64,000 nt of DNA from NCBI RefSeq assembly GCF_004001325.1, contig NZ_AP018722.1, forward strand, positions 372,001-436,000, read 5' to 3'. The notes under the pieces were generated by a model. The model was not told where the DNA came from, did no database searches, and saw only the letters and a list, made by a program, of their open reading frames with translations. The position numbers were made by a program, and so were the translations under genes. Source of the DNA: Thiomicrorhabdus aquaedulcis. GTDB taxonomy: Bacteria > Pseudomonadota > Gammaproteobacteria > Thiomicrospirales > Thiomicrospiraceae. Shown here piece by piece: positions 35,286-44,915 of this stretch; position 1 is the stretch's first letter; every line of letters begins with the position of its first letter.

Positions 35286-36482
35286 GTGAGTTTGTCTATG
35301 CAGTATATTCCAGGGTTAGCCGGCGTTCCGGCCACAGAATCGCAAATTTCGTTTATTGACGGCGAAAAAGGTCTGTTGACCTATCGTGGCTACGATATTC
35401 AGGCATTAGCCGAGCATTCGTCGTTTGAAGAAACTACGCTATTATTGCTGTTTGGACACTTGCCCACCGCTGAAGAGTTGGCCAATTTTGATCATAAATT
35501 GCGTCAAAATCGTCGGGTAAAATACAATATTCGTGAAATTATGAAAAACCTGCCGCCCACAACGCACCCTATGCACATGCTGCAAGTGGTGGTGGCCAGT
35601 TTAGCCAGTTTTTACCCTAGTACCGAATACATGAAAGGCGCGACCGAAAACCAAGATTACATTAACGATGTAACGGTTAAAATCATCGCCCACATGGGTA
35701 CTTTGGTGGCCATGTGGGAACACATTCGCAACGGTTACGACCCTATTGAACCGCGTAAAGATTTAACCTACGCCGAAAACTTTTTATACATGGTGAACGG
35801 TCAAGAACCCGACAAAGATTGGGCTCGGTTGTTAGACGCCATTTTAATTTTGCACGCCGAACACACCATTAACGCCTCAACCTTTACCACGATGGTAACG
35901 GGTTCAACATTGGCTAATCCGTGTTCGGTTATTTCGTCGGCAATCGCTTCGTTGTCGGGACCATTGCACGGTGGCGCTAATCAAAAAGTCATTGAAATGC
36001 TGGATAAAATAGGCACGCCTGAAAACGTTCGACCTTACATTGAAGAGCGTTTGGCTAAAAAGTTAGTGATTTGGGGTATGGGACATCGCGAATACAAAAC
36101 CAAAGACCCGCGCGCAACCATTTTGCAAAAGTTGTCTAGCGAGTTGCTCAAAGATCGTTCGGCCAAACTAAGCGTGGCGTTTGAAACAGCGCTCGAAGTA
36201 GAGCGTGTTTGTGAAGAGTTATTGGGGCACAAAGGTGTTTATCCCAATGTCGATTTTTATTCGGGTATTTTGTACAAAGAGATGGGGTTTGACCCTGGAT
36301 TGTTTACGCCTATTTTTGCCGTAGCGCGTTCAGCCGGCTGGATGGCTCACTGGCGCGAGCAGTTGCAAAACAATAAGATTTTTAGACCCACGCAAATTTA
36401 CACGGGTTGTGAGCAGGCGCAATATGTGCCAGTAGAGCAACGTGGTAGCGACCACGAACGTGAGAAAATGCCACAAGTTTAG
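35286..36482 (+). CDS. gltA: Citrate synthase
   Basis: A 398-residue citrate synthase, the entry enzyme of the TCA cycle. The frame opens at a GTG (35286), and an ATG at 35298 (MQYIPGLAGVPA) is an equally good start. Catalytic segments: SGPLHGGANQ (His), GMGHREYKTKDPRA (His) and PNVDFYSGILY (Asp). It is shorter than the 427-residue hexameric NADH-regulated type of E. coli and so looks like the dimeric short type; 2-methylcitrate synthase is an alternative but no prp genes are near. No strong ribosome site is visible. It is probably cotranscribed with erpA. Confidence 0.9.
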   Translation: MSLSMQYIPGLAGVPATESQISFIDGEKGLLTYRGYDIQALAEHSSFEETTLLLLFGHLPTAEELANFDHKLRQNRRVKYNIREIMKNLPPTTHPMHMLQVVVASLASFYPSTEYMKGATENQDYINDVTVKIIAHMGTLVAMWEHIRNGYDPIEPRKDLTYAENFLYMVNGQEPDKDWARLLDAILILHAEHTINASTFTTMVTGSTLANPCSVISSAIASLSGPLHGGANQKVIEMLDKIGTPENVRPYIEERLAKKLVIWGMGHREYKTKDPRATILQKLSSELLKDRSAKLSVAFETALEVERVCEELLGHKGVYPNVDFYSGILYKEMGFDPGLFTPIFAVARSAGWMAHWREQLQNNKIFRPTQIYTGCEQAQYVPVEQRGSDHEREKMPQV

Positions 36483-36507
36483 AGCTGTTTTTATAATATG
36501 AGTTTGC

Positions 36508-36545
36508 AAAGCCTCGCACCAATCTTTTGATGCGGGGCTTTTTTG
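36508..36545 (+). terminator. Terminator after citrate synthase
   Basis: AAAGCCTCGCA pairs with TGCGGGGCTTT (one G-T wobble), then TTTTGTTTTT. Confidence 0.88.
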
Positions 36546-36561
36546 TTTTTAAGGTATTTGC

Positions 36562-37779
36562 TTAGGCCATCCACACTCCGCCCAAAATTACATCGCGTGT
36601 GGCTCCGGTTACGGCTGATAACGCCACGGGTTTATGTTCGATTCGTTGTTTGGCTAGCCAAGCGCACATCATAGCTTCGATCGCGTGTGGGTTTATGTGG
36701 CAAGTCTGCGAGCTGCTTACGCTAAAAAAGGGCAGATGGTGCTGCAATCGCTGCATTAAATGACCATTAAACGCACCGCCACCGCACACCCAAACCAGGC
36801 AAGGGTTTAATTTGGATAAAGTCGCCGCTGGCGCGAGAGTATGCTGCTCATAGGTTTTTAAAATACTTTGGGCGATGCTTTGTGCGGTAAGTTCACACAA
36901 TGTACATAAAACAGTGTGTGCATTTAGGTCTTCTAAAGCGTGTTGTTTTAGTGTTTGATTTAACCAGGCCTGGTTAAATACGTCTCGTCCTGTGCTTTTG
37001 GGGGCGGGTTGGCTAAAGTAAGAATGGTTAAGCAGCGCGCTTAACAGCGTGGCGTTTATCGTGCCTTGTGCGGCCAATTGTCCATTGCTGTCATAGGGTT
37101 GGTTAAAATGATGTTGGCATATTTCATCCATTAACGCGTTGCCAGGGCCAGTGTCAAACCCCAGCACTAAGCCGTTAGCCGGTAAAAAACTGATGTTGGC
37201 AATGCCGCCAATATTAACCACAAAATAATCGTCTTGGATTGAGCCAGACGCCTCTTTTTGCAGGCCTTTAGCCGCAAACAGCGGTTGGTGAAACGCCGGC
37301 GCAAACGGTGCGCCTTGACCCCCTACCGCCATGTCGTCCATTCTAAAATCGGCTACGGTGGTAATGCCTAAGGTTTTGGCAATGAGTGCGGGGTGGCCAA
37401 TTTGCAAACTCATGGGCATGTCTGGAGCGTGAAAAATGGTTTGCCCATGACTGCCTAAAGCGCAAATTTGCTGAGCTTTAAAGCCGCTGTGAGTTAATAA
37501 TGCGTGGGCACTGGCAATAAAGGCCTGAGCTACTGCAACCGATAGCTGGCTTAACTGAGCAAGCGCAATGTTGGGATGGTTGTTTAAATCAATTAAAGTT
37601 TGCTTAAGGTCACTTGGCAGTGGTTGACTGTGAAAGTCGATGAGTTCAATGGTGTTGCCTTCAAATTTAACCAGTGCTGCGTCAACCGCGTCGGCACTGG
37701 TACCCGACATAAGTCCAATGTAGTATTGGGCTTTATGTGCGGTGTTGCATGGGGTTAAAGACGCAGAGTGACGAGGCAT
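36562..37779 (-). CDS. anmK: Anhydro-N-acetylmuramic acid kinase
   Basis: A 405-residue sugar kinase of peptidoglycan recycling that converts anhMurNAc to MurNAc-6-phosphate. YIGLMSGTSADAVDAALV (about residues 20-37) is the AnmK phosphate loop, followed by GSHGQTIFH, NIGGIANISFL, GFDTGPGNALMDE and VCGGGAFNGHLM. The first 15 residues precede the conserved start and are not diagnostic. It abuts the M23 peptidase gene upstream with no gap, a frequent pairing. The palindrome at 36963 encodes the NQAW in VFNQAWLNQ. Confidence 0.96.
   Translation of the reverse strand: MPRHSASLTPCNTAHKAQYYIGLMSGTSADAVDAALVKFEGNTIELIDFHSQPLPSDLKQTLIDLNNHPNIALAQLSQLSVAVAQAFIASAHALLTHSGFKAQQICALGSHGQTIFHAPDMPMSLQIGHPALIAKTLGITTVADFRMDDMAVGGQGAPFAPAFHQPLFAAKGLQKEASGSIQDDYFVVNIGGIANISFLPANGLVLGFDTGPGNALMDEICQHHFNQPYDSNGQLAAQGTINATLLSALLNHSYFSQPAPKSTGRDVFNQAWLNQTLKQHALEDLNAHTVLCTLCELTAQSIAQSILKTYEQHTLAPAATLSKLNPCLVWVCGGGAFNGHLMQRLQHHLPFFSVSSSQTCHINPHAIEAMMCAWLAKQRIEHKPVALSAVTGATRDVILGGVWMA
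36963..36974. repeat. 12-mer palindrome ACCAGGCCTGGT, copy 10
   Basis: Exact copy in anmK; flanks extend it to the perfect 16-mer TAACCAGGCCTGGTTA (36961-36976). Confidence 0.95.
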
Positions 37780-39102
37780 TTATTCGAAATTTTGTACAAG
37801 ATGGGTTTTGGCATCGGTGCGGTCTAATTGCGACAACAAAAACTTTGCTTGCTTGGTAAAGCTGGCGTGATATTTTTTGTCTAAAGGAACGTCACCAGGA
37901 AATTTCATGTTAAGTGGGTCAACGTGCACATCGTTAATTCTAAATTCGTAATGCAAATGCGGCCCTGTGGCCAGGCCTGTTTGGCCTAAATATCCCAAAA
38001 TATCGCCCTGTTTAATGGTGGAGCCTTGTTTAAAATTACCAAATTTAGACAGGTGACCGTACAGGGTTAAATATTTACCCGCGTGCTGAATTTTAACGTG
38101 ATTGCCATAGCCTTTGCCCCAGCCAGCAAACACCACTTTACCATTGCCGGTGGCGCGAATAGGCGTACCAATGGGGCCGCCGTAATCGACACCGCGATGC
38201 GCACGCCACTCTTTAAGCACTGGATGAAAGCGTTTTGGATTAAATTTTGAGGTGATGCGAACGTAGTCAACAGGGCTGCGTAAAAACGCCTTTTTAAGGT
38301 TTTTACCCTCTTCATTGTAATAGCCAATCAGTTGGTTTTTGGCGTCACGCTGAATAAAGGCGTTGTGGCGGGTTTGGCGGTTGTTGGTGGTGATTTGTGC
38401 CGCCAAAATATCGCCATCGCCAATGTATTGGTTTTTAAGGTAGCGTGTTTCGTAAATGACTTTAAACGTGTCGCCTTCACGCAACTCGCGCGAAAAGTCG
38501 ATGTCCCAACCAAATAAATCCGACAAGCTCATAATGCTTTTGGCGCTTAAACCGGCGTTTTGCGCGTCTACGTAAAACGAATTATTAATGGTGCCGTAAG
38601 CGGTTTGAGTGCGAATTTCAACGTTGGATTTTTTCTCATCAATGCTGTAACCGGTGTCGGTTTTAATTAATTCATAGCTCAGTAGCTGAGTTTTGGGGTA
38701 AAGAATTTTTTGTAAGGTGTCGTTTTGATCAACCCACACCACTAGCTCATCCCCTACATTTAAGTTGGTAAGCAGATGACCGTCTTTTAAGGTGCTAATG
38801 TTATGAGTGGTGTTGGCCGAAATTTTTAGGCTATTAAGAGCGGTTCCCAAGGATTCATTTTTGCCAATTTTAATGTGATGTTTAACCCAACCTGCTGGTC
38901 GGTTGGAGGGCGCTGGTTTGGTTTGCTTCTGGATTGGTGCGTCGTTGTTAACGTTGGGCAAAGGCAACTCTTGACGTTCTGGCAAGTTGGCCACAGAAAC
39001 AGTGGGCAGGGTTGCGGCAATAAGCAGAGCGCTAACCACCATTGTTAACCCAGCAAATTTTACGAATTTAATCATTTTGGTTGGGGCTATTGAGCTTTTC
39101 AT
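37780..39102 (-). CDS. M23-family murein endopeptidase with LysM-like region
   Basis: A 440-residue MepM-like protein with an N-terminal membrane anchor or signal (residues 12-34). A LysM/OapA-like binding region (about 70-130, WVKHHIKIGKNESLGTALN) and a beta-rich middle follow. The M23 LytM domain (about 285-400) has zinc ligands HRGVDYGGPIGTPI (His, Asp) and HLHYEF (His). It cuts peptidoglycan cross-links in the periplasm during growth. The stop abuts the anmK start, linking cleavage and recycling in one operon. An incomplete palindrome copy lies at 37970. Confidence 0.9.
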   Translation of the reverse strand: MKSSIAPTKMIKFVKFAGLTMVVSALLIAATLPTVSVANLPERQELPLPNVNNDAPIQKQTKPAPSNRPAGWVKHHIKIGKNESLGTALNSLKISANTTHNISTLKDGHLLTNLNVGDELVVWVDQNDTLQKILYPKTQLLSYELIKTDTGYSIDEKKSNVEIRTQTAYGTINNSFYVDAQNAGLSAKSIMSLSDLFGWDIDFSRELREGDTFKVIYETRYLKNQYIGDGDILAAQITTNNRQTRHNAFIQRDAKNQLIGYYNEEGKNLKKAFLRSPVDYVRITSKFNPKRFHPVLKEWRAHRGVDYGGPIGTPIRATGNGKVVFAGWGKGYGNHVKIQHAGKYLTLYGHLSKFGNFKQGSTIKQGDILGYLGQTGLATGPHLHYEFRINDVHVDPLNMKFPGDVPLDKKYHASFTKQAKFLLSQLDRTDAKTHLVQNFE

Positions 39103-39257
39103 AATAAAACCAGGGTTTCTAAATTTGGTGCATTATACAGAAAATACGCGCACTGTTGAGTGACAACGTCCAATTAATGCGCGCCAAAGTCGTTTGGCTT
39201 GTTGCGCTAATGCTCTATTTTATAGGGTACTTTAGTGTGTTATTCATAGGTTTGCGC

Positions 39258-39479
39258 TTAAGCTTCAATAAGTATTCGCACCCCAAAATCGGTCGATTCG
39301 GCGCTTACAATTGTTCGTTTGTTTACCCGGCACCAAGCGGTAATGTCGCTAAGTGCGCCTGAGTCAGTGCATTCAATACAAACCACTTCACCAGGCCTGG
39401 TTAAACGAATTTGTTGTTGTAGTTTAATGACCGGCATCGGACATTTTAAGCCCCTCGCATTGACTAAATGTTGAAACAT
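39258..39479 (-). CDS. tusA: TusA/SirA-like sulfur carrier protein
   Basis: A 73-residue TusA-family protein with the active-site CPxP motif in NARGLKCPMPVIKL (Cys13 in that segment). It takes persulfide sulfur and passes it on for tRNA thiolation, molybdopterin synthesis or, in sulfur oxidisers, to DsrE-type partners. The family has several functional subtypes and sequence alone does not decide between them. The palindrome at 39390 encodes LTRPG in a surface turn. AGGAG-like bases precede the ATG. Monocistronic. Confidence 0.85.
   Translation of the reverse strand: MFQHLVNARGLKCPMPVIKLQQQIRLTRPGEVVCIECTDSGALSDITAWCRVNKRTIVSAESTDFGVRILIEA
39390..39401. repeat. 12-mer palindrome ACCAGGCCTGGT, copy 11
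   Basis: Exact copy inside tusA. Confidence 0.95.
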
Positions 39480-39516
39480 CTTTAAGACTCCTAATTAACA
39501 CACTCACAAAATACGC

Positions 39517-39522
39517 TATAAT
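39517..39522 (+). promoter_or_regulatory. -10 element of glyQS
   Basis: TATAAT, 30 bp before the glyQ GTG; -35 not clear. Confidence 0.5.
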
Positions 39523-39552
39523 TGCTGCCATTTTATTTTAGAGGATAAGCAC

Positions 39553-40476
39553 GTGTCGGCAACAGCAGCAACGGATATTCGCACCTTTCAGGGCATGATT
39601 CAATCCCTACAAGCCTTTTGGGCGGCGCAAGGGTGTGTGGTGATGCAACCTTACGACAATGAAATGGGGGCGGGCACGTTTCACCCGTCCACCTTCTTGC
39701 GCTCAATTGGCCCTGAGCCATGGCGTGCCGCGTACGTGCAGCCTTGCCGCCGACCCACCGACGGTCGTTACGGCGAAAACCCCAACCGTTTACAGCATTA
39801 TTATCAATTTCAAGTCATGCTTAAACCGTCGCCCGACAACATTCAAGAACTGTATTTACAGTCGTTAGAAATGTTGGGCATTGACCCACTCGAACACGAC
39901 ATTCGTTTTGTAGAAGACAACTGGGAATCGCCGACGTTGGGCGCGTGGGGCTTGGGTTGGGAGGTCTGGCTTAACGGCATGGAAGTCACCCAATTTACCT
40001 ATTTTCAGCAGGTGGGCGGCCTAGAATGTCGTCCCATTACGGGCGAGATTACCTACGGTTTAGAGCGCATTGCCATGTATTTGCAAGGGGTCAACAGCGT
40101 ATACGATTTAACCTGGGTAAACGGGCCAGACGGTAAAGTCACCTACGGCGATGTGTTTCACCAAAACGAAGTGGAGATGTCCACCTACAACTTTGAAAAA
40201 GCCGATACCGCCATTTTGTTTAGAACCTTTGATGAATGCGAACAGATTTTTGCCCAGTTGGTTGAAGCCAAATTGCCGTTGCCCGCTTACGAGCAAGTGC
40301 TTAAGGCCTCGCACGCTTTTAATATGTTAGACGCACGTCATGCCATCAGTGTGACCGAACGTGCACGCTTTATTGGACGCGTGCGCACCATGGCCAGACA
40401 AATTGCTCAATCGTATTATGAAGGCCGCGAAGCCTTAGGCTTTCCGCTGGTAAAAAGCGCACAGGAGGCTCAATAA
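39553..40476 (+). CDS. glyQ: Glycyl-tRNA synthetase alpha chain
   Basis: The 307-residue class-II catalytic subunit of the bacterial alpha2beta2 GlyRS. It has [38 protein letters not shown] (about 10-47), [23 protein letters not shown] (motif 2 region) and [11 protein letters not shown] (motif 3). The start is a GTG behind AGAGGATAA. The stop overlaps the glyS ATG by one base. Confidence 0.98.
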   Translation: MSATAATDIRTFQGMIQSLQAFWAAQGCVVMQPYDNEMGAGTFHPSTFLRSIGPEPWRAAYVQPCRRPTDGRYGENPNRLQHYYQFQVMLKPSPDNIQELYLQSLEMLGIDPLEHDIRFVEDNWESPTLGAWGLGWEVWLNGMEVTQFTYFQQVGGLECRPITGEITYGLERIAMYLQGVNSVYDLTWVNGPDGKVTYGDVFHQNEVEMSTYNFEKADTAILFRTFDECEQIFAQLVEAKLPLPAYEQVLKASHAFNMLDARHAISVTERARFIGRVRTMARQIAQSYYEGREALGFPLVKSAQEAQ

Positions 40477-42548
40477 TGACCGCACAAACCGATGTTTTTT
40501 TAGTTGAAATTGGTACCGAAGAACTGCCCCCCAAAGCCCTTAAAACCCTGGCGCAAGCCTTTAGTGACGGCATTGTAGCCGGCCTGCGTGATGCGCAACT
40601 ATCGTTTGGCGCGGTTAAATGGTATGGCGCACCACGTCGTTTGGCGGTGCAAATTGAAGGGTTACAAACTCAGCAAGCCAATACGGTAGTAGAACGTAAA
40701 GGCCCGGCCAAAAAAGCGGCATTTGATGCCAGTGGCCAACCCAGCAAAGCGCTGGAAGGTTTTGCGCGTGGCTTGGGTATTGGTGTGAATGAGTTAATTG
40801 AAATTGATACCGATAAAGGCATTTGGATGGCCTACAACGTGCAACAAATCGGCCAGTCGGCTGTGGCGTTGTTGCCCGATATTGTTAACCAGTCGTTGGC
40901 CAAATTGCCCATTCCAAAGCGCATGCGCTGGGGCAGTTCGGACGTTGAATTTGTGCGTCCAGTGCATTGGGTCTTGATGTTATTGGGCAATCATATTATT
41001 CCGGCCACCGTATTGGGCCATGCCGCCAGCAACACCACGCGGGGGCATCGTTTTCATGCGCCCAGCGCGTTGGTAATCGCGCACCCGCACGACTACGCCA
41101 GCACCTTGCGTACGCAAGGTTTTGTCGAGGCCGATTTTGAATTACGCGCCGCTAAAATTCGCCAACAAGTTGAGCAAGTCGCCCAGCAAGCTGGTGGTGA
41201 AGCGGTGATTGAAGACGCTTTGTTGGACGAAGTTACCGCGTTAAACGAATGGCCAGTGGCGTTGGTGGGCGATTTTGACGAGCAGTTTTTAAGCGTGCCA
41301 GCCGAAGCGTTAATCTCGGCGATGGCGGGACATCAAAAATATTTTCACATGCTGGACACAAACGGCAAACTGATGGCCAAGTTTATTACCGTGAGTAATA
41401 TTCAAAGCACCAACCCGCACGCGGTGCGTTCGGGCAATGAACGGGTGATTCGTCCACGTTTAGCGGATGCTAAATTCTTTTGGGATCAAGATCGTAAACA
41501 CCCGCTCGACGACTTGTTGCCACGGTTAAAAACCGTGGTGTTTCAGCAAAAGTTGGGTACTTTGTACGACAAAGTAGAGCGTTTGGCCTGCTTAGCGGTC
41601 AAAATTGGTCGGCCTTTAGGGGTAGACGCCGCCTTATGTGAACGCGCGGCGCGGTTGTCAAAGTGCGATTTAATGAGTGAAATGGTGGGTGAATTTCCAG
41701 AGCTGCAAGGGGTGATGGGACGCTATTACGCCACCGCACAAAACGAACACCCCAGCGTGGCCGAGGCGATTGATGCGCAATATCAACCGCGTTTTGCCGG
41801 CGACGCACTGCCGCAATCGGCGGTGGCGCAAGCCTTGGCTATTGCCGATAAAATAGACACCATTACCGGTATTTATGGCGTAGGCCAGTTGCCCACGGGC
41901 GACAAAGACCCGTTTGCATTGCGTCGTGCGGCCTTGGGTTGTTTGCGCATTATGATTGAAAACAACCTCGATTTAGATTTACGCCTGTTGATTCAATACG
42001 GTCTTGAATCGCACCCTCAGGTTGAAAGCAGCGATATTTTAATTAATGATATTTACGATTTTATGGTGGGGCGTTTACGCGCCTATTACGCCGATCAAGG
42101 CATCAGTGCCGAGCAGTTTGAAGCGGTACGCGTGTGTCGACCCGCGCACCCCATTGATTTTGCCAAACGCATTGAGGCCATTAAAGCGTTTAGTCAAATG
42201 GACGGCGCGGCCAGTTTAAGTGCGGCCAATAAGCGCATTAGCAATCTGCTTAAAAAGGTCGAAGGCACTGTGCCGCACACCATTGACGAACACTTGTTTA
42301 GCGAACCGGCCGAAACCGCACTGTGGCATGCGCTTGACGCGTTGCGCGAAACCGTTAGCAATCAAATTGCTGGACGCGATTATCAAGCGGCGATGGCGTC
42401 TTTATCGACGATTCGCGGTGAAGTCGATGCGTTTTTTGACGACGTCATGGTCATGAGCGACGACTTAGCGGTACGCAACAACCGTTTGGCGTTGCTCAAT
42501 CAAATTTACCAACTGTTTTTACAAGTCGCCGACATCTCTCGCTTGTAA
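40476..42548 (+). CDS. glyS: Glycyl-tRNA synthetase beta chain
   Basis: A 690-residue beta subunit (tRNA binding), starting [22 protein letters not shown], the standard N-terminus, with [11 protein letters not shown] and [24 protein letters not shown]-like segments and an HD-type middle domain. Near-identical length to E. coli GlyS (689). Coupled to glyQ; AGGAGG lies before its ATG. Confidence 0.98.
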   Translation: [690 protein letters not shown]

Positions 42549-42620
42549 TCGGGCGCTTGTAATGGGCGGCCGTTGGGTTGAAGTTGAGTTAAAGTTGGTT
42601 AAGTCTGGCTAAAGTTAGTA

Positions 42621-42654
42621 ACACACATTCCCGTTTAGCGGGAATTTGTGTTTT
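42621..42654 (+). terminator. Terminator after glyS
   Basis: ACACACATTCCCG and CGGGAATTTGTGT form a 13-bp stem with one mismatch and a 5-base loop, followed by TTTT. Confidence 0.85.
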
Positions 42655-42694
42655 AAAACCATTAAACTTTATTCAATCATGCAAAGCTATCAAG

Positions 42695-43255
42695 GTGTTC
42701 AGCGTGCAAAAAATCATTGTGTTAGACCGCGACGGCGTCATTAACTACGATGCCGACGAGTTTATTAAAAGTGCCGATGAATGGCGGCCTTTGCCCGGCA
42801 GTTTAGAGGCAATTGCGCGCTTAAAGTCGCATGGCTGGTGGGTCGCGGTGGCCACCAATCAATCGGGTATAAAGCGTGGCTATTATTCACGTCACACCTT
42901 AAGCGCCATGCATCAAAAAATGCAAGCAGGCCTGGTAAGTTTGGGCGTTAAAGGGGGTCAGGGTGTGGATTGGGTGAGTTATTCACCCTATTTAACCCAC
43001 GACCATTCGCCCTCGCGCAAACCAGGCCTGGGCATGTTGCAGGCCATTGAACAACGTTTTGGTTTGAGTTTGGCGGGTGCGCCCATGGTGGGCGACACTT
43101 TGGCCGATGTGCAAGCGGCCTTGGGCAAAGCCATGCAGCCTGTTTTGGTTAAAACCGGCAAAGGTCAGCGCACCTTGCAAACCCAGCACCCACTTTTACA
43201 GCAAGTAACGGTGTTTGATGACTTATACACGGCGGTAGAGGATATTTTAAAATGA
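42695..43255 (+). CDS. gmhB: GmhB-like HAD phosphatase
   Basis: A 186-residue HAD phosphatase of the D,D-heptose 1,7-bisphosphate family (LPS core heptose synthesis). It has VLDRDGVINYD (nucleophile), ATNQSGIKRGYYS (motif 2) and RKPGLGML plus MVGDTLADVQAA (motifs 3/4). The start is GTG at 42695 or GTG at 42704. Oddity: the zinc loop usually written CPH...CxCRKP here reads YSPYLTHDHSPSRKP, so the zinc cysteines are missing. The glyS-gmhB-plsC order is conserved in gammaproteobacteria. Two 11/12 palindrome copies lie within it (42925 and 43021). Confidence 0.85.
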   Translation: MFSVQKIIVLDRDGVINYDADEFIKSADEWRPLPGSLEAIARLKSHGWWVAVATNQSGIKRGYYSRHTLSAMHQKMQAGLVSLGVKGGQGVDWVSYSPYLTHDHSPSRKPGLGMLQAIEQRFGLSLAGAPMVGDTLADVQAALGKAMQPVLVKTGKGQRTLQTQHPLLQQVTVFDDLYTAVEDILK

Positions 43256-43991
43256 AAATAATTTGGTTTATGCGTTCGGTGTTATTTGCCTTAGGGCAGG
43301 GCGTTAGTTTGGTGTTGTTTTCGGTGTTAGGCCAGCTTACCCGGCCGTTTTCGTTTGCGACGCGGTATCAATTTATGCACTATTGGGCCAAGTTTTGCCT
43401 GTTTTGGTTGCGCATAACATGCGGGGTGCGCTACGAGGTGCATGGGGCAGAACACATTCAAACTGAGCAAGCTGGCTTAATCCTTGCTAGACATGAATCG
43501 GCTTGGGAAACCTTGGCGTTTCAGGCGATTTTTCCGCGTCACGCTTACGTGCTTAAAAAGAGCTGCTTAAGATTCCTTTTTTTGGCTGGGGTATGGCATT
43601 GCTTAATCCCATTGCCATTGACCGTGGAGCGGGTCGTCAAGCGTTAAACCAGCTTATTAATGAAGGCAAACAACGTCTTAATGCAGGCGATTGGGTAGTG
43701 GTGTTTCCCGAAGGCACGCGCATGCCGCCAGGTGAGCTGGGTAAGGTGAATATTGGTGGCGCTATGTTGGCCAGCAAAGCCCACGCGCCGGTGTATTTGG
43801 TGGCGCACAATGCCGGACGCTTTTGGCCTAAAAATCGGTTTATAAAACGCCCTGGCACCATTACGGTGGTGATCAGTCCGCCGCTGGACGTAAGCACTAT
43901 GTCGGTTGCAAACATTAATCAACACGTTGAACAGTGGTTAGAAGAACATCTTAACCTGAGTGCAAACCGCACCAAGACAGGAGGTTTTTAA
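43252..43991 (+). pseudogene. plsC: PlsC-like 1-acylglycerol-3-phosphate acyltransferase, frame interrupted
   Basis: Two frames together encode one acyltransferase. The first holds the N-terminal helix and ARHESAWETLAF (an HX4E version of the HX4D motif). The second, from about 43562, holds GMALLNPIAIDRG, the FPEGTR motif and PVYLVAHNAG. One base is missing in or beside the A5 run at 43555-43559; an added base reads KKELLKIPFFGWGMALLNP and gives 246 residues, the usual size. It makes phosphatidic acid at the inner membrane. The ATG overlaps the gmhB stop. All motifs remain, so an undercalled homopolymer is the simplest reading. Confidence 0.85.
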
Positions 43992-44039
43992 CCGGGTTTA
44001 ACGTATAAACCCAACAAAATAACCCAACAGAAGAGTGCT

Positions 44040-44867
44040 ATGAGCAAACTTGCCACCGTGTTAGGGGTGATGATTGGTCTGATTATTTTAATCTTGAGCA
44101 TGATTGACTACCAGCAAGGCCAATTTATTTACGCCTTTTTTAACTGGCAAGGCCTGGCTTTGGTGTTGGGCGGTACACTGGCGGCTATTTTTATAAACTA
44201 CCCCATGCGCCAAGTGGGGTGTGTGTTTAGCGGTTTTATTAAGGTGTTTGCCAGCGAACCGGCACGCAGTGATGACGTCATTGAAGAAATTGTGCACTTA
44301 AGCCACATTAGCAAACAAAAAGGCCTGTTGGCCATCGAACATCAAATTGATTCTATCCAAGACCGTTTTTTACGGTTTTCGCTCACCGAAATGCTCATTT
44401 ACAACGACGCCGAAATGCTCAAGCAGAGTTTAGAAAATCGCCTAATAAACATGCGCTTACGTCATTTGGGTTGCCAAGAAGTGTATGGCAATATGGCCAG
44501 TTACGCCCCTGCATTTGGCATGATGGGTACGGTCATGGGGCTTATTATTATGATGACCACGCAGGTGGGTGGCGGTGACGCTTCGCCCTACGGTACGGCG
44601 CAAAGTAACGACATGCTGGGCAGTTTATTAAACGGCATGGGGTTAGCGTTGGTGACCACGTTTTATGGCGTGTTGTTTTCAAATCTGGTTTTTTTGCCCA
44701 TTGCCGGCAAACTCAAAGTGTTGTCTGACGCCGAAGTGTTGCGTAACGAGATTATTATTCACGGGGTGATGGGGCTTAAAAAGACCGAATCACCGTTGCT
44801 GATTAAAGAGCAATTATTGGCCTTTGTAAACGAAAAAACCAAGCTCCGATTGGAATCGCTAAGATAG
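44040..44867 (+). CDS. MotA/PomA-like proton-channel subunit (non-flagellar context)
   Basis: A 275-residue MotA/ExbB-family protein: two N-terminal helices (about 5-25 and 33-52), a cytoplasmic segment (about 60-150), and two C-terminal helices (about 158-178 and 195-220). The conserved Pro lies in YAPAFGMMGTVMGLIIMM. It resembles PomA/MotA in length and order. The next two genes are both MotB-like (one with and one without the channel Asp), a 1 A : 2 B gene arrangement. No flagellar genes flank it. It may be a stator or a PMF-driven envelope motor. Confidence 0.85.
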   Translation: MSKLATVLGVMIGLIILILSMIDYQQGQFIYAFFNWQGLALVLGGTLAAIFINYPMRQVGCVFSGFIKVFASEPARSDDVIEEIVHLSHISKQKGLLAIEHQIDSIQDRFLRFSLTEMLIYNDAEMLKQSLENRLINMRLRHLGCQEVYGNMASYAPAFGMMGTVMGLIIMMTTQVGGGDASPYGTAQSNDMLGSLLNGMGLALVTTFYGVLFSNLVFLPIAGKLKVLSDAEVLRNEIIIHGVMGLKKTESPLLIKEQLLAFVNEKTKLRLESLR

Positions 44868-44915
44868 TTAATCTTGGATAGTTTAATTTTGAATAGTTTA
44901 AAAGAGGAGTTTGTT

